Shown in pieces: positions 1 to 5,100 of a DNA stretch of 6,569 nt. The notes under the pieces were generated by a model. The model had not been told where the DNA came from, ran no database searches, and saw only the letters and a program-made list of their open reading frames with translations. Origin of the DNA: an uncultured Cytophagaceae bacterium (GTDB lineage: Bacteria > Bacteroidota > Bacteroidia > Cytophagales > Spirosomataceae); NCBI GenBank assembly GCA_903837305.1, contig CAILUB010000166.1, positions 1 to 6,569 on the forward strand, in the 5' to 3' direction. Numbering within the stretch: position 1 is the stretch's first letter; every line of letters starts with the position of its first letter. Position numbers and translations under genes: made by a program.

Positions 1-2
1 AA

Positions 3-1265
3 AACGATGTGCTAAGGATTTGGCATTTAAAAACAGGTGAAACTGTCTCTGGAAATTTTTCTTCGGCTACTTCTACGGATTTAATTTTAGAACAATTTAA
101 GGGAGTGAAAGTGCGCGTTCCTATCGCGGAATTGAGCCTACAAGATCAGAAATTTGCAACCCTAAAAATCAACCGCAGTTCTCGAATCAATGGCGATATT
201 GACGTAGAAAAACCAATCTCCTATTTGCCCTATTTTTATCTGCTATTGGCCTGCTTTTTTACGCTACTTTTCATCGAAAAATTGCGTGTGCGTTTAGTCT
301 TCAGAAGACTCGCTTATTCCTCGTTTATGCTGGCTTTTATTGCATTAGCTTGTAAAACAGCCACAGAGGTGACTCCGGTTTCTCCAAGCGCGCCCGTTAC
401 AGCCATTCCTAAAACATCTGCTAGTTTTATAGACTCTGCTTTTGCCCCCTATAAACCGGCACTGAGTACGACTTCTGACGCGACCTATTTCTATGTAAAT
501 TCTACCGGATTACCCGCTCACAATATGATGATCGGAATTACTTCATGGCAACAACAAGTCCCTATCCCTCAGCCCTATACGGGCTCGAATCATTGGTCTA
601 TTCCCTTGCAGCCTGTTTATGCAAGCACGCCCCTAAGCACAACGAATAATTTTATGAAAGGAGCCGTTGCCCTAGCGGTTAATGGAATTCCCATTTTTAA
701 TGCGCTGAATAACCGCGGGGAAAACTCTTTTGCCATAGGCGAACTCGATCAATGGGGCGGCCACTGCGGTCGTGGTGATGACTACCATTACCATGCCGCG
801 CCCTTGCATTTATCCATTATTTCTGGCTTGAAAGCAATTGCCTTTGCCTTAGATGGTTTCGCGGTTTATGGGGCCAAAGAAGCTGACGGAACCTCCATAC
901 AATCCCTCGACTCCAATCACGGTCACGAATGGAAAGGAAATTACCATTACCACGGTACGACTAATTATCCCTATGTAATAGGTGCCATGCGCGGAAAAGT
1001 TAGCTTAGATCCTGCCACTCCAGCGCCTGAAAATCAAATTTTACCTCAGGCTTTTTCATCCTCGGTTAGGCCTGCATTAACACCCTTAACTGGCGCTACA
1101 ATTACAGATTTTAGTGCCCCTACGAGTTCTAGCTATATTTTGACCTATAAAATTGGGACAAAAACAGGGTCTGTAAACTATTCATGGAACACTTCTGGAC
1201 TTTTTACGTTTAACTTTACAGACGTAAATGGCACGAAAACAACAAGCACTTATCAACGGAAATAA
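3..1265 (+). CDS. Membrane protein with SLA1-homology-like domain and YHYH domain (5' end off window)
   Basis: The frame is open from the window edge. GTG at 9 is the first possible start, but the recognisable domain begins right there, so the true start is probably upstream. Counting GTG as residue 1, residues 1-52 resemble an SLA1-homology (SHD1-like) domain: RIW near the start, a G-E-T-V-S-G turn, and a terminal VPIAELSLQDQKF. Residues 71-89 and 101-114 are hydrophobic, separated by a very basic loop (K91-R100). The positive-inside rule therefore puts both the SHD1-like and the YHYH domains outside the cytoplasm. The YHYH domain spans about 155-335, with YHYH at 259-262 and again at 312-315, plus ALAVNGIPIF and ALDGFAVYG. 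An 80-residue Ser/Thr-rich tail follows. The family's biochemical role is not established; His/Tyr-rich motifs could suggest metal binding, but that is inference. The next gene starts 1 nt after the stop. Confidence 0.8.
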   Translation, partial: NDVLRIWHLKTGETVSGNFSSATSTDLILEQFKGVKVRVPIAELSLQDQKFATLKINRSSRINGDIDVEKPISYLPYFYLLLACFFTLLFIEKLRVRLVFRRLAYSSFMLAFIALACKTATEVTPVSPSAPVTAIPKTSASFIDSAFAPYKPALSTTSDATYFYVNSTGLPAHNMMIGITSWQQQVPIPQPYTGSNHWSIPLQPVYASTPLSTTNNFMKGAVALAVNGIPIFNALNNRGENSFAIGELDQWGGHCGRGDDYHYHAAPLHLSIISGLKAIAFALDGFAVYGAKEADGTSIQSLDSNHGHEWKGNYHYHGTTNYPYVIGAMRGKVSLDPATPAPENQILPQAFSSSVRPALTPLTGATITDFSAPTSSSYILTYKIGTKTGSVNYSWNTSGLFTFNFTDVNGTKTTSTYQRK

Positions 1266-1266
1266 A

Positions 1267-1752
1267 ATGATCCAAATCTTTGTGACCGGCGGGACTTTTG
1301 ACAAGGAATACAACGAACTAAATGGCGCGCTCTTTTTCAAAGACACGCACCTTCCCGAGATGCTCGAAAAAGGCCGCAGCAGGCTCGCGGTTTCCATCGA
1401 TACTTTGCTCATGAAAGACAGTTTAGAGTTTAATGACGTAGACCGCCAGCTGATTTCATTTGCCTGCGCATCTGCCGGTGCTGATCGAATTTTAATTACG
1501 CATGGGACGGATACGATGGTTCAAACAGCCCAGTATTTAGCCGCCCAAAATTTAGCTAAAACCATCGTCCTCACCGGTGCTATGATTCCCTATAAATTTG
1601 GGAGCTCGGATGGGATGTTTAACCTGGGAAGTGCTTTGGCATTCCTCCAAATTCTAGAACCCGGAGTCTACATTTCGATGAATGGAAAGATTTTTGCGAC
1701 GAATAACGTCCGTAAGAACTTAGAAAAGGGAGAATTCGAGACAATTAATTGA
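1267..1752 (+). CDS. Small stand-alone asparaginase-domain protein
   Basis: This 161-residue protein matches only the N-terminal catalytic domain of type I/II L-asparaginases. It shows TGGTF at 7-11 (nucleophile Thr candidate T10), THGTDTM at 78-84 (T81-D82 matching T89-D90 of E. coli AnsB), TGAMIPY further on, and a lysine, K150, in VRKN that aligns plausibly with AnsB K162. The C-terminal domain of the 330-residue enzymes is absent. Short single-domain relatives of this length exist in other bacteria, so this is probably a complete gene. Asparagine hydrolysis in the cytoplasm is plausible, but the substrate is unproven, since the missing domain helps form the tetramer and its active sites. 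ATG 1267 is preferred over the in-frame ATG at 1228, which lies inside the upstream gene. Only 1 nt separates it from the YHYH stop, so co-translation is likely. Confidence 0.88.
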   Translation: MIQIFVTGGTFDKEYNELNGALFFKDTHLPEMLEKGRSRLAVSIDTLLMKDSLEFNDVDRQLISFACASAGADRILITHGTDTMVQTAQYLAAQNLAKTIVLTGAMIPYKFGSSDGMFNLGSALAFLQILEPGVYISMNGKIFATNNVRKNLEKGEFETIN

Positions 1753-1784
1753 TATCTTGCAATTCCAAAAAAACCCTGTTAATC

Positions 1785-2285
1785 ATGAAGAACAAAATCA
1801 TCGTTGGATTAATCGTCGTATTAATCGCCATCCAATTCGTCCCTACGGAGAAAAACCTTTCGAACGATAACACCTACGCTATTCAAACGAAGTATGAAGT
1901 CCCAGGTGACGTTAAAGTCTTGTTAGAGAATGCGTGTAACGATTGCCACTCGAATAAATCCACCTACCCTTGGTATAGTTCAGTTCAGCCGGTAGGTTTT
2001 TGGCTAGATCACCACGTGAATGATGGGAAAAAACATTTGAATTTTTCTTCTTTAACGAAGCTGCCGATCGCGGTTCAGAACCACAAATTAGAAGAGGTAG
2101 TAGAACAGGTAGAGTCTGGCGAAATGCCGATGCCGTCTTATACCTATTTAGGTTTACATAGTAATGCCAAATTAACGGAAGCAGATCGCGCTAAAATCGT
2201 TGCTTGGGCAAAGTCTTCCATGGCGATGTTAAAGGCAACCTATCCGGCGGATAGCTTGAAGATGAAGCCGAGGAAAAAGAGCTAG
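1785..2285 (+). CDS. Membrane-anchored haem-binding domain protein (Haem_bd type)
   Basis: The protein has 166 residues. Residues 4-20 are a hydrophobic N-terminal segment after MKNK, which acts as a membrane anchor or uncleaved signal and puts the rest in the periplasm. A single CxxCH haem c-attachment motif lies at C51-N-D-C54-H55, followed by SNKSTYPWY, the usual continuation in this family. Further landmarks are W-L-D-H-H-V-N-D-G-K-K-H-L-N-F, then GEMPMPSY with a following LH, and LTEADRAKIVAWA, as in small Bacteroidota proteins of the Haem_bd family (about 150 residues). The length is normal. A role in electron transfer or haem sensing is inference. ATG 1785 is chosen because it gives a clean signal anchor; a TTG at 1749 overlapping the asparaginase stop is possible but would put a non-typical 12-residue extension before it. 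The gene lies 32 nt after the asparaginase gene, probably in the same operon. Confidence 0.88.
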   Translation: MKNKIIVGLIVVLIAIQFVPTEKNLSNDNTYAIQTKYEVPGDVKVLLENACNDCHSNKSTYPWYSSVQPVGFWLDHHVNDGKKHLNFSSLTKLPIAVQNHKLEEVVEQVESGEMPMPSYTYLGLHSNAKLTEADRAKIVAWAKSSMAMLKATYPADSLKMKPRKKS

Positions 2286-2287
2286 GA

Positions 2288-2330
2288 GCGCTTCGCGCAG
2301 TCGCTAGTCGACAGTCACTAGTCAAGAGTC
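2288..2330 (-). repeat. Mini-hairpin plus five AGTC (GACT) units with exact 7-nt period
   Basis: On the + strand a 4-bp mini-hairpin, GCGC-TTC-GCGC (2288-2298), starts 2 nt after the haem-protein stop codon. AGTC then occurs at 2299, 2306, 2313, 2320 and 2327, exactly 7 nt apart. Read on the - strand this is five tandem GACTNNN heptamers running into a hairpin with loop GAA. That is the same linker-then-hairpin grammar as the longer arrays at 2611 and 4646, but shorter and in the opposite direction. It is probably a related or degenerate array. Confidence 0.65.
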
Positions 2331-2405
2331 TGGAGGGTGAATGTTCGTCTGTTGGCTCAAATGGCACTATCTAGTGAAATAACTCTCGAGGTACTGAGAG
2401 GACTT

Positions 2406-2438
2406 TTCAGGTATTGACAGATTTTGTCAATACCTGAA
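2406..2438. repeat. Perfect 14-bp palindrome (hairpin A), possible terminator
   Basis: Arms TTCAGGTATTGACA (2406-2419) and TGTCAATACCTGAA (2425-2438) are perfect inverted repeats around the 5-nt loop GATTT. A T-rich stretch follows on the + strand (ATTTGTTTTCT), so it could terminate the haem-protein operon, although it lies 120 nt after the stop. The core recurs at 2516-2540 and 4552-4577, so it belongs to a dispersed repeat family. It could instead be a protein-binding site. Confidence 0.7.
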
Positions 2439-2497
2439 TTTGTTTTCTAATCTTGTAAAATAGCCCCATAAATCCAAAACCACTGTTTGACTAAACA

Positions 2498-2560
2498 AAA
2501 AAGTCGACTTTCACATATTGACCATATCTGTCAATACCTGAAAATCGACTTTTATATTTT
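2498..2560. terminator. Imperfect 25-bp stem-loop (hairpin B), bidirectional terminator-like
   Basis: The arms at 2498-2522 and 2530-2554 match at 21 of 25 positions around a 7-nt loop, CATATCT. The inner core is TATTGAC/GTCAATA with the right flank CCTGAAAA; the outer part is AAAAGTCGA/TCGACTTTT. An A-rich tract precedes it and TTTTATATTTT follows, so either strand would give a stem followed by a U-rich tail. Sitting between convergent genes, it fits a shared bidirectional terminator. Its left arm is also preceded by GACTAA at 2489-2494, linking it to the neighbouring array. Confidence 0.6.
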
Positions 2561-2610
2561 GCGAGTTATTTCAACTAAAAACGCCACTACGTACTCCTAT
2601 CGCCACTTCT

Positions 2611-2736
2611 GACTAAACGACAAAGTCGTGACTAAATCGCGCAGCGATGACTAAACCGCAGGTGACTAAGTCCGTAGGACGACTAAGGCGCATAGCGCCG
2701 ACTAAACGGCTTCGCCGTGACTAGTCGCGCAGCGAC
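2611..2736 (+). repeat. Array of seven GACTAA-linked mini-hairpins (array 1)
   Basis: Seven consecutive units each consist of GACTAA followed by a perfect 3-5 bp stem with a 3-nt loop. Units start at 2611, 2630, 2649, 2664, 2681, 2700 and 2719. The hairpins, written stem-loop-stem, are ACGAC-AAA-GTCGT, ATCGC-GCA-GCGAT, ACC-GCA-GGT, GTCC-GTA-GGAC, GGCGC-ATA-GCGCC, ACGGC-TTC-GCCGT and GTCGC-GCA-GCGAC. There is no extra base between units. The last linker reads GACTAG, and its CTA (2721-2723) is the stop codon of the - strand dehydrogenase, so the final hairpin is coding. Linkers are constant, stems differ between units, and each stem is self-complementary. Confidence 0.9.
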
Positions 2737-3770
2737 TTCATATCTATCACAAACCGATACTTCACATCCGACTTGATCACGCGCTCGTAAGCCTCGTTCA
2801 CATCTTTCATATTGATCATTTCGACGTCTGAAAGGATGTTGTGTTCTGCGCAATAGTCGAGCATTTCTTGTGTTTCGGCGATGCCACCGATCATGGATCC
2901 GATGATGGAACGTCTTTTGGAAATCAACGTAGCCGCATAAACTTGAGCCGCCTCTGGAGGAATACCCACTAAAAGCATCTTGCCTTCAACTTTTAATAAT
3001 CCTAAAAACTTATTCAAATCATGTGACGCCGCCACTGTGTTCAGAATAAAGTCAAACGAACCTTTCAATGAATCCATCGTAGCCGGATCAGTTGATAGGG
3101 CGAAGTGATGAGCGCCTAGGGCTTTGGCATCCTGCTCCTTCGAAGGAGAAGTACTTAACATCGTCACTTCAGCGCCAAAAGAAGCCGCAAATTTCACCGC
3201 CATGTGGCCTAAACCACCCAAACCTAAAACTGCTACTTTATGACCTTTTCCCACTCCTGCATAACGCAATGGCGAATACGTAGTGATACCAGCACAAAGA
3301 AGAGGAGCAACGCGCTCGAGTTCTTTCGTAAACGGAATATGCAACGTGTAGGCTTCGTCGATGACATAAGTGGATGAATATCCGCCAAAAGTCTGCGTCA
3401 CCCCATCGCGGTAATAGCCATTATAGGTAGGCGTCATCTCCTCATCGCAGTATTGCTCTTGGCCTTTCTTGCAGGACGCACATTCGCGGCACGAGTCCAC
3501 AAAAACACCCACACCGGCAAGATCACCTACTTTAAATTTCGTTACTTCAGCTCCAACTTCAGTGATCGTTCCCACAATTTCGTGGCCTGGAACAATCGGA
3601 TACACAGACGGACCCCACTCCGAGCGCACCATGTGAATATCCGAGTGACAAACCCCGCAATAGAGGATGTCGATTTTTACGTCTTTTGGACCCACATCGC
3701 GTCGCTCAAAATCAATCGGTGCCACTGGCGCCTGCGGATTTACCGCGCCATATCCGTGTACTTTTATCAT
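2721..3770 (-). CDS. Zinc-dependent NAD(P)-alcohol dehydrogenase, CAD/YahK type
   Basis: This 349-residue medium-chain dehydrogenase reversibly oxidises alcohols to aldehydes. Catalytic zinc ligands are C41 (GVCHSD), H63 with E64 (PGHEIVG) and about C159 (LLCAGITTYSP). The structural zinc cysteines C94, C97, C100 and C108 are all present. The nucleotide-binding loop GLGGLG is at 183-188. The acidic residue expected after the second strand in NAD-specific enzymes is replaced by STSPSK, as in NADPH-preferring cinnamyl-alcohol/YahK relatives, so NADPH is the likely cofactor. ATG at 3768-3770 is preferred; a TTG seven codons upstream would add MINKNKT, which the family lacks. Length is normal. 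The last residues, KSLRD, and the TAG stop lie in the final hairpin of the GACTAA array. The gene is transcribed divergently from the antitoxin, with 93 nt between starts. The physiological aldehyde is unknown. Confidence 0.95.
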   Translation of the reverse strand: MIKVHGYGAVNPQAPVAPIDFERRDVGPKDVKIDILYCGVCHSDIHMVRSEWGPSVYPIVPGHEIVGTITEVGAEVTKFKVGDLAGVGVFVDSCRECASCKKGQEQYCDEEMTPTYNGYYRDGVTQTFGGYSSTYVIDEAYTLHIPFTKELERVAPLLCAGITTYSPLRYAGVGKGHKVAVLGLGGLGHMAVKFAASFGAEVTMLSTSPSKEQDAKALGAHHFALSTDPATMDSLKGSFDFILNTVAASHDLNKFLGLLKVEGKMLLVGIPPEAAQVYAATLISKRRSIIGSMIGGIAETQEMLDYCAEHNILSDVEMINMKDVNEAYERVIKSDVKYRFVIDMKSLRD

Positions 3771-3863
3771 AGTCTTGTTTTTATTTATCAAGTAAATATA
3801 AATGAATATTAGTAGAAATAACTATATTGCACGTATGATTATAATCACAAACACACGTGTATC
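3771..3863. promoter_or_regulatory. Divergent promoter region with palindromic candidate operators
   Basis: This A/T-rich 93-nt region separates the divergent dehydrogenase and antitoxin starts. It contains a perfect 12-bp palindrome, TGATTATAATCA (3836-3847), and a perfect 8-bp palindrome, ACACGTGT (3853-3860), only 3 nt before the antitoxin ATG. Ribbon-helix-helix antitoxins normally bind such palindromes to repress their own operon, so these are candidate autoregulation sites; that step is inference. TATAAT lies inside the first palindrome. I see no clear TAnnTTTG box for either gene. Confidence 0.45.
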
Positions 3864-4112
3864 ATGACAACTAAGCTCACACTTACCATAGAAGAGTCCG
3901 TAATTGATTCTGCCAAAGCTTATGCAAGAGACCAAGGCAGAAGTCTTTCAGACGTAGTGGAAAATTATTTGAAAATTTTAGCCGCTAAAAGTCCCATGGA
4001 GGACGCTCTTTCTCCTAAAGTGTTACAACTAAGAGGGTCGATCAAATTACCCGCAGATTTTGATTACAAATCAGAATTAGGAAATGCCATCGCTGAAAAA
4101 TACGCCAAATGA
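3864..4112 (+). CDS. DUF6364-type antitoxin (ribbon-helix-helix)
   Basis: This 82-residue protein opens with TTKLTLTIEESVIDSAKAYA, then DQGRSLSDVVENYLKIL. That is a short basic beta strand followed by two helices, as in ribbon-helix-helix DNA-binding antitoxins of the VapB-like DUF6364 family. Residues 1-40 should dimerise and bind DNA; residues 41-82 (with LRGSIKLPADFDYKSELG) should wrap and neutralise the toxin. The stop overlaps the toxin start (ATGA at 4109-4112), the classic antitoxin-first coupled arrangement. The ATG at 3864 has no recognisable Shine-Dalgarno sequence. Autorepression at the palindromes just upstream is likely. The assignment rests on motif recognition and on the paired PIN gene. 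Confidence 0.88.
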   Translation: MTTKLTLTIEESVIDSAKAYARDQGRSLSDVVENYLKILAAKSPMEDALSPKVLQLRGSIKLPADFDYKSELGNAIAEKYAK

Positions 4113-4537
4113 TCCCACAATTTTATATTGATACGAACGTATTAATCGACTTTCTGGCTGATCGTAAGCCTTTTTCAGAATCGGCAACAACGTTATTCGA
4201 CTTAGCTGTTAAGAAGAAAATCAAACTTTATATTTCAGCCAAATCCTACAACAACATCTACTATATTTTACAACGGGAAAACAAATCACACAAAAAGACA
4301 ATTGCTTTATTAGAATTACTATCAGAAGATTGCCAGATTTTGGATGCAAAAAAGACCATTTTGCTTAGCGCAATGCGATCTGACTTCAAAGATTTTGAAG
4401 ATGCCATACAATATTATTCTGCCAAAGGACAAACAGGAATTAATGCCATTGTAACACGAAATCCGAAAGACTTTGCTGTTAAAGACCTTGCTATTCTTAG
4501 TCCTGATGAAGCTCTATCATTTATGGCAATCCAATAA
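4109..4537 (+). CDS. PIN-domain ribonuclease toxin (VapC-like)
   Basis: This 142-residue protein is a PIN-domain nuclease. The first acidic motif is IDTNVLIDFL, with D8 and D14. The mid-protein motif SDFKDFEDAIQYY supplies D95, E97 and D98, and TRNPKDF near the end supplies D121. Such toxins use Mg2+ to cut tRNA or rRNA and arrest growth until the antitoxin is made; the target here is unknown. Where many VapC proteins have a conserved glutamate after the second strand, this one reads SAKSYNNIYYIL, with Asn 48-49; a similar Asn pattern occurs in the PIN subgroup that pairs with DUF6364, as I recall it. It overlaps the antitoxin by 4 nt. A hairpin begins 6 nt after the stop and may end the operon. 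Confidence 0.9.
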   Translation: MIPQFYIDTNVLIDFLADRKPFSESATTLFDLAVKKKIKLYISAKSYNNIYYILQRENKSHKKTIALLELLSEDCQILDAKKTILLSAMRSDFKDFEDAIQYYSAKGQTGINAIVTRNPKDFAVKDLAILSPDEALSFMAIQ

Positions 4538-4542
4538 TTCCG

Positions 4543-4581
4543 CTTTTGGACTATTGACACTTTCTGTCAAAACCTGAAAAG
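4543..4581. repeat. Third copy of the TATTGACA palindrome (hairpin C)
   Basis: TATTGACA (4552-4559), loop CTTTC, then TGTCAAAACCTGAAAAG (4565-4581). The inner 6 bp (TTGACA/TGTCAA) and the outer CTTTT/AAAAG pair, with a poorly paired middle, giving 12 of 17 paired positions. It shares the core and the right flank ACCTGAAAA with hairpin B. It starts 6 nt after the toxin stop codon, so it may act as the toxin operon's 3' end, although no good T tract follows on the + strand. Confidence 0.6.
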
Positions 4582-4645
4582 CTCTCTGCTTGCCTCGCGC
4601 TTTATATCACATAATAATGCCATTGGAGAACCTAATGCACGTTTC

Positions 4646-4757
4646 GACTAAATCGCGAAGCGATGACTAAGCCACAGGCGACTCATTGACTAAACCGAAG
4701 GTGACTAAGCGGCTCCGCCGCGACTAAGTCCGAAGGACGACTAAGGCGCAACGCGCC
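4646..4757 (+). repeat. Second GACTAA-linked mini-hairpin array (array 2)
   Basis: Six clean units plus one degenerate one. Units begin at 4646, 4665, 4688, 4703, 4722 and 4739. The hairpins are ATCGC-GAA-GCGAT, GCC-ACA-GGC, ACC-GAA-GGT, GCGGC-TCC-GCCGC, GTCC-GAA-GGAC and GGCGC-AAC-GCGCC. Between the second and third clean units lies a stemless 8-nt GACTCATT (4680-4687). After the last unit the pattern decays (GACCGCC, GACTTAA) up to 4770. Four stems (ATCGC, ACC, GTCC, GGCGC) match array 1 in the same order, always with a different loop. The array points toward the 3' end of the - strand gene at 4826. Confidence 0.9.
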
Positions 4758-4774
4758 GACCGCCGACTTAAACG

Positions 4775-4806
4775 AAAAAACCCTCCAGCCATTAGCCAAA
4801 GGGTTT
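4775..4806 (-). terminator. Rho-independent terminator of the 84-residue gene
   Basis: On the - strand, AAACCCT (4806-4800) pairs with AGGGTTT (4784-4778) across a 15-nt loop and runs into a T6 tract. It lies 20 nt after the stop codon of the gene at 4826-5080 and separates that gene from the GACTAA array. Confidence 0.8.
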
Positions 4807-4825
4807 CTAAACTCCGTGTTCTAAA

Positions 4826-5080
4826 TTATCGTATGACTTCGAACTCTGCGAGATCAAAAAAGATCTCTTCCGAAGTCTCAAAGCGCGACCAGCGATGATT
4901 AAATGCATCAATAGTCTCCGCTCCACCTAAAAGCGAAACCGATTCCCCCGTCTTTAAAGAAAGGTCCAGAGCGATCTTTCCCTTCTTCTCCGAAATTTGG
5001 AAATCCTGAAGAATCGCACGATTCACAAACTTGAACGTGCATCCGTTATCTGTACAGTACTTTAATCGTATCGATTTCAT
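4826..5080 (-). CDS. Small conserved-looking protein of unknown function
   Basis: I do not recognise this 84-residue protein. It starts MKSIRLKYCTDNGCTFKF, with two cysteines six residues apart (C9 and C14), has no signal peptide or membrane segment, and alternates short polar and hydrophobic stretches that suggest a small beta-rich cytoplasmic fold. It ends with an acidic, aromatic part (EEIFFDLAEFEVIR). The start could be the ATG at 5080 or the adjacent one at 5083; a GTG/TTG-type extension further upstream would run through the promoter and is unlikely. It has its own TAnnTTTG promoter 21 nt upstream and its own terminator downstream, so it is a single-gene transcription unit, which supports its being real. 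Confidence 0.7.
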   Translation of the reverse strand: MKSIRLKYCTDNGCTFKFVNRAILQDFQISEKKGKIALDLSLKTGESVSLLGGAETIDAFNHRWSRFETSEEIFFDLAEFEVIR

Positions 5081-5100
5081 CATAAATGAGAAATAACAAT

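Larger units (their letters stand above)
2286..2720. other. Repeat-rich non-coding region between convergent genes
   Basis: This 435-nt gap separates the convergent haem-protein and alcohol-dehydrogenase genes. From left to right it holds a 7-nt-period AGTC array, a perfect 14-bp palindrome, a larger imperfect stem-loop flanked by A and T tracts, and an array of GACTAA-linked mini-hairpins. I see no convincing protein-coding frame. The stretches 2331-2405 and 2555-2610 show nothing I can name, apart from a weak 5-bp CTCTC/GAGAG inverted repeat near 2383-2400. Confidence 0.75.

Noticed and set aside
1182..1412. A 76-codon open frame on the - strand
   Set aside because: It is antisense across the YHYH/asparaginase junction, both of which are strongly supported.
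1267..1752. Truncated asparaginase pseudogene
   Set aside because: The length and all catalytic-type residues fit the known short subfamily, and no remnant of the second domain follows the stop.
1749..1784. Alternative TTG start for the haem-binding protein overlapping the asparaginase stop
   Set aside because: It would put 12 extra residues before an otherwise ordinary signal anchor; ATG 1785 fits the family better.
2611..2736. CRISPR array
   Set aside because: The constant part is only 6 nt, and the variable parts are 9-13 nt perfect palindromes, not unique spacers. No cas genes are nearby.
3453..3812. A 119-codon open frame on the + strand
   Set aside because: It is antisense to the well-supported zinc dehydrogenase, with no recognisable domain.
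4646..4757. Integron attC sites or tRNA remnants
   Set aside because: The stems are far too short, there is no GTTRRRY core or integrase, and no cloverleaf can be drawn.
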